Made by a program: the position numbers and the translations under genes. A stretch of DNA of 64,000 nucleotides. It comes from Mucilaginibacter sabulilitoris (lineage in GTDB: Bacteria > Bacteroidota > Bacteroidia > Sphingobacteriales > Sphingobacteriaceae). Position 1 is the first letter of the stretch. The number at the start of each line of letters is the position of its first letter. Of this stretch, positions 41,770 to 49,959 are shown piece after piece. Under the pieces are notes generated by a model. It ran no database searches and had not been told where the DNA came from. It was given only the letters and a program-made list of their open reading frames with translations. The DNA is taken from assembly GCF_034262375.1 (NCBI RefSeq), contig NZ_CP139558.1, positions 6,324,001 through 6,388,000 of the forward strand, given 5' to 3'.

Positions 41770-42639
41770 ATGAAACCTTATTTATTTTTGCTAATTATTT
41801 TGCTGTTTGCTGGTTTTACCCATGCACAGCAATTACCCGCCCGCTGGGACGAACTTGTTGCTTCGGATTTTCAGCAGGCACTTGAAAAATCATCAAAAAC
41901 CTGTATACTGCCTATCGGGATATTAGAGAAACATGGCCCTCATTCACCTCTGGGAACCGATCTTATCCATGTTCGCGAATGGGCTGCACATGCTGTTAAA
42001 TCCGAATATGCAGTCGTGTTCCCCGATTATTTTTACGGACAAATAAACGAAGCCAGACACCAGCCCGGCACTTTTGCTTTACCAAGCAAGGTTATATGGG
42101 AGCTACTGGAAGCCACATGCGATGAAATAGCCCGCAATGGGTTTGATAAAATTGTGATCCTGAACGGACATGGCGGTAATCCCGAATTCATAAGGTTCTT
42201 TATGCAATCGTTGCTTAACAAACGGCATAATTATGCGGTATATTTTTATGCTCCCCAAAACGATAAAGCATTTACAGACCAATATCTTAAAATGCATAAA
42301 TCCGATCCCAAAAACGACCAGCATGCCGGCGAGGGTGAAACTTCAACCCTGATGTATTACAGGCCAGACCTGATGAGAATGGATAGAGCTGCCGATCAGT
42401 CTGGCGACAATCAGCACCGTTTAAATTTGCCAAACGTGTATACCCCAATTTGGTGGTATGCCGCTTATCCAAACCATTACGCAGGCGAAGGTGCTAAGGC
42501 CACAACCGAATTAGGAAAATTCACCGCCGAACATGAAATTGAAAGTTTTGTAAATGCTTTAAAAGCCATTAAAGCCGATACATCAACCCTTAAGCTCCAA
42601 AATGAGTTTTATGACAAGGTTGACAACCTGAATAAATAA
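41770..42639 (+). CDS. Secreted creatininase-family amidohydrolase
   Basis: Protein of 289 aa with a clear signal peptide (residues 1-20, ending THAQ), unlike the cytosolic creatininases. The creatininase fold motifs are present: LPIGILEKHGPHSPLGTD (Glu53, His55 and Asp64 as metal ligands), IVILNGHGGNPEF, and HAGEGETSTLMYY with metal-binding His and Glu. The family cleaves cyclic amides such as creatinine or formamides; the substrate here is unknown. Export to the periplasm is the unusual part. Confidence 0.85.
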   Translation: MKPYLFLLIILLFAGFTHAQQLPARWDELVASDFQQALEKSSKTCILPIGILEKHGPHSPLGTDLIHVREWAAHAVKSEYAVVFPDYFYGQINEARHQPGTFALPSKVIWELLEATCDEIARNGFDKIVILNGHGGNPEFIRFFMQSLLNKRHNYAVYFYAPQNDKAFTDQYLKMHKSDPKNDQHAGEGETSTLMYYRPDLMRMDRAADQSGDNQHRLNLPNVYTPIWWYAAYPNHYAGEGAKATTELGKFTAEHEIESFVNALKAIKADTSTLKLQNEFYDKVDNLNK

Positions 42640-42647
42640 TGCGAATT

Positions 42648-42757
42648 AAGAGTTAAGAAGCAAGAATCAAGATAACTAAGAAAATCTATTTCCATATCAG
42701 AAACCAATTTGCTTTTCCTTTTTATCCTGGTTCTTGATTCTAAATGTCTTGACTCTT
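42648..42757. repeat. Imperfect inverted repeat in convergent spacer
   Basis: AAGAGTTAAGAAGCAAGAATCAAGA-type sequence (42648-42672) is answered by TCTTGATTC...GACTCTT (42732-42757). The arms match at roughly 20 of 25 positions and enclose 59 bases. It fills the gap between the creatininase-like gene and the Smr gene and may serve as a two-way terminator. Confidence 0.6.
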
Positions 42758-42758
42758 G

Positions 42759-43706
42759 CTATTTGAATATCACTTTAGTAGCTCCGTAGCCAAATTTTTC
42801 TTTACGGGCATCCATAAATGTTTGCACTTTTGGATGCTTACCCAATGCCTTATGCAGCTCATTGCGCAAAGTACCGTTGCCCGCACCATGAATAAATACC
42901 ATATCGGGCAATTGATGAACTATAGCGGCGTCAAGCATTTTATGAAAGTGGGCCAGCTGTATGTTCAGTATTTCGCTGCTTTGTAAAAACTGATAATCGT
43001 CCCGTAACTTTTCAATATGGAGGTCAACCTCTTTGGCAGGCTTATCCAGCACTATTTTCTCTTCAGGCGATTTAAAGAAGCTTTCCTTCAATTTCTGGGC
43101 ATCAATCACCATTTCGGGTTCATCCAAACGTATCATCCAGCCTGGCTCATTAAGTAATGGCACCGCTTTTTTTGTTGCTGAAAAATCTTTAGCCTTAAAT
43201 TTCTCGTTTAAAACCAACGGCGCAGGTGGTTCTACATTTTGTTTGGTACTGTAAATAACATTAAAAATAAACTTAGGCCACAATTGCAAATCGGCAAGTT
43301 GTGCCGAATATATTTTAACAGCCGATTTTGGAGCTATCATCCCGGCAAACTCGCCTTTAAATACCTGCTGCTGTTCGGTAGTTAACGTAGCCAGCAATTG
43401 GAACGATGTATTGTTAACCAAATAAAAATGAACTACTGAATTGGCTTTTGCATCAGCAACCACACCAGTATAAATGCCTTTCCTTTCAAATTCACCTTGT
43501 ATAGCGGGCTCTTCGGTAGCGTTAGGTGTGCCTTTTGTACCGGCAGGTTCATAACCATGCACAGTGGTTACCTTACTGGCCAGTACTGGTATTTCAAATT
43601 CGTCTTCACCGGTAACGCCTATCATCTGGTCGTCAATAATACGGGTTACAAAACCCTCCATTTTTTCGTCAACAAACCGTACAAAGTCGCCTAATTTATA
43701 TTTCAT
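42759..43706 (-). CDS. DUF2027 / Smr-domain protein
   Basis: Protein of 315 aa. An N-terminal SH3-like section reads KYKLGDFVRFVDEKMEGFVTRI. The middle DUF2027 region is beta-rich (about 60-180). The C-terminal Smr domain (about 228-315) has VDLHIEKL and IHGAGNGTLRNELHKALGKHP, with the HGxGxGxLR motif. Smr domains nick branched DNA or cleave RNA; the DUF2027-Smr architecture is common in Bacteroidota and may relate to the MutS2 type. Confidence 0.88.
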   Translation of the reverse strand: MKYKLGDFVRFVDEKMEGFVTRIIDDQMIGVTGEDEFEIPVLASKVTTVHGYEPAGTKGTPNATEEPAIQGEFERKGIYTGVVADAKANSVVHFYLVNNTSFQLLATLTTEQQQVFKGEFAGMIAPKSAVKIYSAQLADLQLWPKFIFNVIYSTKQNVEPPAPLVLNEKFKAKDFSATKKAVPLLNEPGWMIRLDEPEMVIDAQKLKESFFKSPEEKIVLDKPAKEVDLHIEKLRDDYQFLQSSEILNIQLAHFHKMLDAAIVHQLPDMVFIHGAGNGTLRNELHKALGKHPKVQTFMDARKEKFGYGATKVIFK

Positions 43707-43854
43707 AGTTGTGTATATCGATGTACAAAGTTAGCTTATATCCTCATATCAGAATATAAATAAAACCTGGGCTTTTTAATATTACATTTGATTAAACATT
43801 TCCGCCTCAATAGAGTTCTATCCTCATATTTAACAATATTCTTATCCGTGTATC

Positions 43855-44358
43855 ATGAGCAATACTCCTTCCCAGCCATTGGATCATCAATCACTTAAAC
43901 AGGTATTCCTACACAACCTAAACCGCGTATATTTTGGTAAATGCTATCTTAATAGCAAGTTGGGCAACTTAATACAGTTTGCATCATTTAAAGCTTTACA
44001 ATATGCCATACAGGAATTTTGGGACGACATAAAGAAACAGATAACAAGAATGGAAGAAATATATAAGCTTATTCATGAAACCCCATCAGACAAAAACTGC
44101 AACCCCATCAAATCAATAGTAAGGGATGAATTTTGCCTGGATGAAGATCAGTTACATGTTTTAAAGGATATGGATCTGATCATGTACCTGCAACTTCTCG
44201 AACATATTAACATCACTTCGTGCCGCATGCTCATTATGGTTGCCAGGCAACTCAATTACACCGACGAGCTGCAACTGCTTACCGAATGCTTTGATGAATC
44301 AATTGATAATGATGAGCTTTTTATGCTCTTATCTAAAGAATATTTAACTGAAGATTAG
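43855..44358 (+). CDS. Ferritin-like DUF892-type protein (divergent)
   Basis: All-helical protein of 167 aa with the YciE/YciF-like opening LKQVFLHNLNRVYFGKCYLNSKLGNLIQFASFKALQYAIQEF and a regular helix pattern throughout. DUF892 proteins resemble ferritin four-helix bundles. Several canonical metal-ligand positions (Glu and His in helices 1 and 2) look replaced, so iron binding is doubtful. The start is an ATG with no strong ribosome site. Confidence 0.6.
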   Translation: MSNTPSQPLDHQSLKQVFLHNLNRVYFGKCYLNSKLGNLIQFASFKALQYAIQEFWDDIKKQITRMEEIYKLIHETPSDKNCNPIKSIVRDEFCLDEDQLHVLKDMDLIMYLQLLEHINITSCRMLIMVARQLNYTDELQLLTECFDESIDNDELFMLLSKEYLTED

Positions 44359-44378
44359 CTATTCCCTATAAAAAAAGA

Positions 44379-44405
44379 AAGCCATCCGCATAGCGCGAAT
44401 GGCTT
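44379..44405. terminator. Hairpin after the DUF892-like gene
   Basis: AAGCCATccGC and GCgaATGGCTT form a short stem about 20 bases beyond the stop. The following T-run is poor but there is an A-run before it, so it may work best on the minus strand. Confidence 0.4.
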
Positions 44406-44642
44406 AAATATTAGTTATTTAATACCCCTATTAAAATAACTTGAACAAAGTAAAAAAATATATCGCACACAAGCAAAACATTTGAACTTAAATTAGTTAT
44501 TGTTACAAATTTGTTACGAAATCATAAATATTCACGTCATTTCAAAGAATATGAAGCATATCAGCAGATGTTAAATTAATGATAATCGCTTATTAATTGT
44601 CAATGCATTTATATTAATTTGCAATTTGCATTAACTAAAAAC

Positions 44643-46517
44643 ATGATCAGAAAATTTATTTTAAGTGCTTTCGCCTGCGCAATGCTGGCACAAGTACAAG
44701 CTCAGGATTTGTATATGCCCCGTGATATACAACAGGCCTATAACAAAGGCACCCGCTCTGCCGATGGTAAACCGGGCAAAAATTACTGGCAAAACTACGG
44801 CCGGTATAACATCACCATAACCGCCCTGCCTCCTAACCGTAATATCAAGGGTACAGAACAGATCACTTACATTAATAATAGCCCCGATACTATAAAAGGG
44901 CTTAACATGAAACTGATACTCAACATTCATAAACCGGGCGCTGCAAGATGGGCCAACGCCCAGCCCGACTATTTAACGCCGGGCATACAAATTGATACCT
45001 TTTTAATTAATGGCCAGCCAAAAAAAGTAAACAGCGCCATGGCCACAACCAACCAAATGGTAAGCTTGCCAAAACCGCTAATGCCACATGATTCAGTTAA
45101 GCTTGATATTGCCTGGCATTACCAGATCTCGCTGGAAAGCGGCCGCGAAGGTATGATCGATTCAACTACTTATTACCTGGCCTATTTTTATCCCCGGGTT
45201 TCTGTTTATGACGATTATAATGGCTGGGACAGGCTTCCGTTTATAGATGCCCAGGAGTTTTATAACGATTTTAATGATTATACCTTGCAGGTAAAAGCAC
45301 CTAAAAATTATATTGTTTGGGCAACGGGTACCTTACAAAACCCCAATCAGGTGTTACAACCGGAATATGCCAAACGATTACAGGCTTCTATGACCAGCGA
45401 CTCAACCATTCACGTGGCTACCGCTGCCGATTTGGCTAAAAAAGGTATAACCGCGCAAAATGATGTAAACACCTGGATCTGGAAAGCAAACGATATCAGC
45501 GATATGGCAGTTGGTATCAGCGATCATTACGTTTGGGATGCGGCCAGCACCATTGTTGATGACGCTACTCACCGCAGGGCCAGCATGCAGGCTGCTTTTT
45601 TAGACAACGCCGAAGATTTTCATCATGCCGTACAAAACGGCCGTAACTCGTTAAGCTGGCTTTCACACAACTGGCCAGGCGTGCCTTATCCATTCCCTAA
45701 AATGACCTCGTTTCAGGGTTTTGCCGATATGGAGTACCCTATGATGGTAAATGACAGCCATAATGATGATGTGTATTTTTCGCAATTTGTGCAGGACCAT
45801 GAAATAGCGCATACCTACTTCCCTTTTTATATGGGCATTAATGAAAGCCGTTACGCCTTTATGGACGAAGGCTGGGCAACAACCTTTGAACGCCTGATTG
45901 GCACTGCCGAAGTCGGCGCGCAAAAGGCCGATTCTCTTTATAAAGATTTCAGGATTGACAGATGGATCAATGATATATCAACAACTGAAGACCTGCCGGT
46001 TATTACACCATCAAGCGAATTAAAAGGCGGCTATGGAAACAATTCTTATGGCAAACCCTCACTAAGTTATTTTGCTTTAAAAGATATGCTGGGCGATGCT
46101 TTGTTTAAAAAAGCCCTTCATGGCTATATGGACCGCTGGCATGGAAAACATCCTATCCCTTGGGATTATTTTAATTCTATGAGTAATATAACCGGTCGCA
46201 ATCTTAACTGGTTCTTTAACAATTGGTTCTTTACCAATTATTATATCGATCTGGATATAAAGAATGTTAGTAAGGTTAATGGCGGCTATACTGTCGTTAT
46301 AAAAAACATCGGAGGCTTCGCCATTCCTTTTGATGTAAAAGTAACCTATGCCGATGGCACAAGCGAAACCATACACCAAACGCCGGCTGTTTGGGAAAAA
46401 AATCAGAAACAAATAACCGTGAGTCTTAAAACCGACAAAACCATAAAGTCTGTGGTGTTAGACGGCGGCATATTTATGGATGCCCATGTTAACAACAACA
46501 AATTTGTTGTTAAATAA
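44643..46517 (+). CDS. M1-family metallopeptidase, secreted
   Basis: Zinc aminopeptidase-like protein of 624 aa from the ATG at 44643; an upstream in-frame codon at 44619 is not needed. The signal peptide is residues 1-20 (ending VQAQ). The N-terminal beta domain is followed by a thermolysin-like domain with HEIAH (His386, Glu387, His390) and the third ligand Glu409 in FMDEGWATT, 18 residues after the motif as in M1 enzymes. The GAMEN exopeptidase motif is replaced by a GFADMEYPM-type loop, as in Bacteroidota M1 relatives, so substrate use may differ. Its 3' end is 10 bases before an IS element. Confidence 0.9.
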   Translation: MIRKFILSAFACAMLAQVQAQDLYMPRDIQQAYNKGTRSADGKPGKNYWQNYGRYNITITALPPNRNIKGTEQITYINNSPDTIKGLNMKLILNIHKPGAARWANAQPDYLTPGIQIDTFLINGQPKKVNSAMATTNQMVSLPKPLMPHDSVKLDIAWHYQISLESGREGMIDSTTYYLAYFYPRVSVYDDYNGWDRLPFIDAQEFYNDFNDYTLQVKAPKNYIVWATGTLQNPNQVLQPEYAKRLQASMTSDSTIHVATAADLAKKGITAQNDVNTWIWKANDISDMAVGISDHYVWDAASTIVDDATHRRASMQAAFLDNAEDFHHAVQNGRNSLSWLSHNWPGVPYPFPKMTSFQGFADMEYPMMVNDSHNDDVYFSQFVQDHEIAHTYFPFYMGINESRYAFMDEGWATTFERLIGTAEVGAQKADSLYKDFRIDRWINDISTTEDLPVITPSSELKGGYGNNSYGKPSLSYFALKDMLGDALFKKALHGYMDRWHGKHPIPWDYFNSMSNITGRNLNWFFNNWFFTNYYIDLDIKNVSKVNGGYTVVIKNIGGFAIPFDVKVTYADGTSETIHQTPAVWEKNQKQITVSLKTDKTIKSVVLDGGIFMDAHVNNNKFVVK

Positions 46518-46586
46518 TAAACAAATGTATAAAAACAACAAAAGCCCGGCAGTTGTGCTTGTTGCACAACTGGCTTTTAGAATGAT

Positions 46587-46624
46587 AAAAAACGATAATT
46601 GACTATAGTTGATTATCGTTTTTT
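46587..46624. terminator. Stem-loop before the transposase, within the IS
   Basis: AAAAAACGATAAT (46587-46599) pairs exactly with ATTATCGTTTTTT (46612-46624) around a 12-base loop that is itself near-palindromic (ACTATAGT). A T-run on both strands makes it a probable terminator that would stop transcription from the peptidase gene entering the transposase. Confidence 0.75.
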
Positions 46625-46673
46625 ATATATTCAATAACTTGATATACAGATGATTAGTTTGTATATTTAAGCC

Positions 46674-48167
46674 ATGCAAGGCAAAAAAGATTACCAAGAG
46701 AAGCTATTCATCCGGTTTCAGCTTTCCGACCACATCCCCGCCGATAATTTATATAGGTTATTAAAAGATACCCTTGATCTGAGATTTCTATATCAGGATA
46801 CCGCCAAATATTATGGCACGGAGGGTCAAAAAAGCATAGACCCTGTTGTGTTTATGAAACTGATGCTGGTTGGCTATCTGGAGAACATTAATAGTGACAG
46901 GCGCATCATCAGTTCATCCCGCATGCGGATGGATGTACTTTACTTCTTAGGATATGATCTGGACGAAGAGTTGCCCTGGCATTCCACATTAAGCAGGACA
47001 CGTAAACTTTACGGGCAGCAGGAGTTTGTAGCCATATTTAAACAAGTGCTTAAATTGTGTATCGATAAAGGGTTAGTATCAGGTAAAAGGCAGGCTGTTG
47101 ATAGCGTATTGGTCAAGGCCAATGCATCTATAGAGAGCGTAATTGAGAAACAAATACTGGATGATGTACAAGTTTACAGCGAAGAATTAGAATCTAATAA
47201 TGAACAGGAACCCGACCAAGACAACCTGCCGCCTAAGCCACCCGTCAAAAGACGCGCTCCAACAAACAGTACCCATTATAGCCCATCCGATCCAGATGCC
47301 CGTTTTGCAGTAAAACCCAGGAAGCCTTACGATCTGTATTACCGCAGCCAGGTCAGCGTGGACACAGCCAGCCACTGCATTACCTATATTCAAGCATTTC
47401 ACGCCGACAAGGGTGATAGCCGTTGCTTTCCGGAAGTGTTGGGCCATGTTATAGCAAATATGGAAGAACATCATATTCAGGTAGAAGAAGTACTTGCTGA
47501 TACGGGTTATAGTAGTACGGAAGCCTTACAATCTTTGCAAGACAATCACATTACCGGATATATCCCCAACATCAGTGGATACCGGACAAGCCGCGAGGGC
47601 TTTACTTATGATCATAAAAACGACAGGTACACTTGTTCACAAGGCATAAATCTTACTTTTCGTCGGATGCGTTATGCAGGCAATAAGGTTCATAAGATCT
47701 ATCAGACAAGCAAAAAGGATTGTAAGGATTGTCCTTTTAAAACTACCTGTGCAAACCCCGTTGGTATTAAATCCTTAGAAGATGCTGCAAGTAAACATCT
47801 TTATGACCAGATGCTCGAACGGTTAAGCAATGGGATAGATAAACACATGAGAAACTTACGTAGTGGCACAGTAGAACCTGTTTTAGGGACACTCGTTAAC
47901 TTCACTGCAATGAAAAAAGTGTATACCAAAAGCATTGCCTCAGCAGATAAATGTATGATTATGGCAGCGACTGCGTATAATCTGAAAAAACTGCTTAAGA
48001 AAATGCTTAAAACAAATAAACCAAACCCATCACCTAAAGGCATTGGTCGGATTTTATACCTCGCAGGGGATGTCTTTATGGCAATCATCTGCTTTTTCAA
48101 AACAAACTTATTTGAAAAGCAAAAAGAGCAAATAACCTTTCAGTCATTTGCTCTTTTAAATAATTAG
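46674..48167 (+). CDS. IS1182-family transposase
   Basis: Intact transposase of 497 aa. The N-terminal region (LFIRFQLSDHIPADNLYRLLKDTLDLRFL, then SIDPVVFMKLMLVGYLENINSDRRI) is the IS1182 DUF772-type domain. The DDE catalytic core follows with AVDSVLVKANAS (first Asp), EEVLADTGYSSTEAL (second Asp) and a C-terminal region with Glu. The zinc-like CKDCPFKTTC cluster is family-typical. The frame is open and complete, so the element may be active. Its last codons contain a hairpin. Confidence 0.95.
   Translation: MQGKKDYQEKLFIRFQLSDHIPADNLYRLLKDTLDLRFLYQDTAKYYGTEGQKSIDPVVFMKLMLVGYLENINSDRRIISSSRMRMDVLYFLGYDLDEELPWHSTLSRTRKLYGQQEFVAIFKQVLKLCIDKGLVSGKRQAVDSVLVKANASIESVIEKQILDDVQVYSEELESNNEQEPDQDNLPPKPPVKRRAPTNSTHYSPSDPDARFAVKPRKPYDLYYRSQVSVDTASHCITYIQAFHADKGDSRCFPEVLGHVIANMEEHHIQVEEVLADTGYSSTEALQSLQDNHITGYIPNISGYRTSREGFTYDHKNDRYTCSQGINLTFRRMRYAGNKVHKIYQTSKKDCKDCPFKTTCANPVGIKSLEDAASKHLYDQMLERLSNGIDKHMRNLRSGTVEPVLGTLVNFTAMKKVYTKSIASADKCMIMAATAYNLKKLLKKMLKTNKPNPSPKGIGRILYLAGDVFMAIICFFKTNLFEKQKEQITFQSFALLNN
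48122..48157 (+). terminator. Terminator-like hairpin inside the transposase 3' end
   Basis: AAAAGAGCAAAT (48122-48133) pairs exactly with ATTTGCTCTTTT (48146-48157), and the sequence encodes the last residues before the stop at 48165. Within the coding frame this can end transcription at the element border, so the IS is insulated at both ends. Confidence 0.7.
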
Positions 48168-48229
48168 TAGCCTTTAGTTGTGCAACAAGCACAGTTGCCG
48201 GGCTTTTGTTGTTTTTATAGTACTAAATA

Positions 48230-48628
48230 TTATGCGTTTTGTACAGAATTGTTCCAATCATTGGCTGCACCTTTTGCTTTTGATTTTGCTTCATTTACAG
48301 CATCTTCACCCAGGTCTTTCGCTTTAGAAGCAGCATCACCTACTTTTGATTTTGCTGCATCAACAGCATCTTCGCCACGTTCGTATAAGTCGCTAACTGT
48401 ACCGCTAAATCTGGCTTTTGCCTTGTCTATTGCACTGCTGCTATAGTCTTTTATGTTGCTGGCTGTTGATTGCGCTTTGTTTTTGGCAGTATCAACCAGA
48501 TCGTTAATATAGTCGGCAATATCTTCTCTTAGCTCGCCACCTTTTTCAGGAGCCAATAATAAGCCTAAGGCGGCGCCTGCCGCCGCACCAACTAAAAGTG
48601 CTGCTATAATTTTTGCTTGATCTTTCAT
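48230..48628 (-). CDS. YtxH-domain protein
   Basis: Protein of 132 aa starting with a glycine-rich membrane helix (IIAALLVGAAAGAALGLLLAPEKGGELRE), the YtxH hallmark. A long region of alternating Ala, Lys, Asp and Ser (for example AKNKAQSTASNIKDYSSSAIDKAKARF) follows, resembling LEA-type repeats and likely a flexible or coiled helix. Such proteins are stress-associated with no known enzymatic role. It ends 10 bases before the IS. Confidence 0.88.
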   Translation of the reverse strand: MKDQAKIIAALLVGAAAGAALGLLLAPEKGGELREDIADYINDLVDTAKNKAQSTASNIKDYSSSAIDKAKARFSGTVSDLYERGEDAVDAAKSKVGDAASKAKDLGEDAVNEAKSKAKGAANDWNNSVQNA

Positions 48629-48713
48629 TTTGAGTTTTTTATGTAGATGATTTAACCTGCATTAATACAAACAACAACGATGCCAATTTTGCCCTAACCA
48701 CAATTTATAAGGC

Positions 48714-48745
48714 ATAAAAAAAGGCATTCACTAAAGTGAATGCCT
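48714..48745 (-). terminator. Rho-independent terminator of the cold-shock gene
   Basis: AGGCATTCACT (48722-48732) pairs with AGTGAATGCCT (48735-48745) and the stem is followed by seven T residues on the minus strand (48714-48720), 25 bases past the cold-shock stop. Confidence 0.9.
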
Positions 48746-48770
48746 GGTACGTTTAATGATTATATTATAA

Positions 48771-48965
48771 TTAAATAACCTTTACATTTACCGCATTTAA
48801 ACCTTTTCTTCCGTTTTCTACTTCAAACTCTACTTTATCATTTTCACGGATTTCATCGATCAGGCCTGTTGAATGAACAAAGATGTCCTGGCCACCACCG
48901 GTTGGTGTAATAAATCCAAAACCTTTTGTTTCATTGAAAAATTTTACTGTTCCTTCTTTTTGCAT
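48771..48965 (-). CDS. Cold-shock domain protein
   Basis: Single-domain nucleic-acid chaperone of 64 aa from the ATG at 48963-48965. The five-stranded OB fold has RNP1 KGFGFI and RNP2 DIFVH. The longer in-frame start at 48989 would add eight residues that are not part of the fold. It binds single-stranded RNA or DNA and relieves RNA structure; cold induction is family knowledge and is not visible here. Confidence 0.93.
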   Translation of the reverse strand: MQKEGTVKFFNETKGFGFITPTGGGQDIFVHSTGLIDEIRENDKVEFEVENGRKGLNAVNVKVI

Positions 48966-49191
48966 TATTTTATTTATTAAAGTGCGCAAGGTACAATATT
49001 ATTTTACAAACCCAACCCTATACAATCATTTTGCAACCACAAACAACATTAACAATCTCATTTTCAACACACAAACAAAAGCACAAAAATTCAACTCCGG
49101 GGATAAAATTCACCCTCCGGTAAAGCGCATCCGGCTTTGTCGGTTTTAGTTTTTTAAAAAAATGTATGTTTGCCCCCAAAATTAACTATAC

Positions 49192-49845
49192 ATGAAAGCT
49201 TTTATTTTCGACCTTAACGGAACCATGATTAATGATATGACCTACCATACCAAAGCATGGCAAACCCTTTTAAATGACCAATTAGGCGGCAATTTTACCT
49301 GGGACGAAGTAAAACAGCAGATGTATGGCAAAAACCCAGAGGTACTGGTACGAATGTTTGGCCCTAACCGTTTCACCATGGAAGAGATGGAAAACCTATC
49401 TTACGCCAAAGAAGAAAAATACCAGCAGGAATTTTTACCGCACCTGGCGCTATTACCCGGTTTACTTGATTTTTTAGAAACAGCTCATCAAAAAGGTATC
49501 CCGATGGCCATCGGTTCGGCGGCTATTCCCTTCAATATTGATTTTGTGCTCGATAATCTGAACATCAGGCACTATTTTAAAGCAATTGTGAGTGCCGATA
49601 ATGTAGTACTAAGCAAACCTCATCCAGAAACTTTTTTAAAAGCCGCAGAGCAGCTCAATGTTACGCCTACAGATTGTTTAGTATTTGAAGATGTGCCCAA
49701 AGGCGCCGAAGCAGCAGCCAATGCGGGTATGAATGCAGTAGTGATTACCACTACTCACGAACCACATGAGTTTGAGAAACTACCTAATGTAATCCACTTT
49801 GCCGCCGATTTTACGGATGGGTACTTTAAGGGTTTGCTATACTAA
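49192..49845 (+). CDS. HAD-superfamily hydrolase, beta-phosphoglucomutase-like, with altered motif I
   Basis: Protein of 217 aa with a HAD core and a helical cap (about 15-95). Motif I reads FDLNGT: Asp7 is the nucleophile, and position 9, normally Asp (DxD), is Asn. Motif II is the Ser in IGSAA, motif III is Lys in SKPHPETF and motif IV is EDVPKGAEAAANAGM. The Asn replaces the usual acid/base Asp, so activity may be slower or different from a standard phosphatase or mutase. It stands alone with an ATG start. Confidence 0.82.
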   Translation: MKAFIFDLNGTMINDMTYHTKAWQTLLNDQLGGNFTWDEVKQQMYGKNPEVLVRMFGPNRFTMEEMENLSYAKEEKYQQEFLPHLALLPGLLDFLETAHQKGIPMAIGSAAIPFNIDFVLDNLNIRHYFKAIVSADNVVLSKPHPETFLKAAEQLNVTPTDCLVFEDVPKGAEAAANAGMNAVVITTTHEPHEFEKLPNVIHFAADFTDGYFKGLLY

Positions 49846-49863
49846 AAATTGTATTACCTAATT

Positions 49864-49939
49864 GTCATCCCGAGGAACGAAGGACCTATTCTCCAATATG
49901 CAAACTCAAGAATAGATTCTTCACTCCGTTCAGAATGAC
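49864..49939. repeat. Palindromic intergenic repeat (TCATCCCGAG type)
   Basis: The left arm begins GTCATCCCGAGGAACGAAGGA and the right arm ends TCCGTTCAGAATGAC; the inner AGAATAGATTCTTC continues the pairing imperfectly. It lies between the convergent HAD and lysA genes and may act as a terminator. It belongs to the same class as the units at 9454 and 12254, but with different arm sequence. Confidence 0.75.
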
Positions 49940-49959
49940 AGGACATTTTTTATAATTCG

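Larger units (their letters stand above)
46532..48215 (+). mobile_element. Complete IS1182-like insertion sequence
   Basis: An element of 1684 bp with 40-bp terminal inverted repeats (46532-46571 and 48176-48215) that match at 38 of 40 positions. The outer ends read AAAACAACAAAAGCCCGGCA. TATA at 46528-46531 and at 48216-48219 is the likely 4-bp target duplication. One 497-codon transposase fills it. It sits between the convergent ends of the M1 peptidase and YtxH genes, 10 bases from each stop, so neither gene is damaged. Confidence 0.92.

Noticed and set aside
46532..48215. Possible larger composite transposon
   Set aside because: Only one IS copy with its own ends and target duplication is present; flanking genes are ordinary and intact.
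48180..48446. Plus-strand frame of 88 codons opposite YtxH
   Set aside because: It repeats ASPRS-like patterns produced by the antisense of an Ala-Lys-Asp-rich gene.
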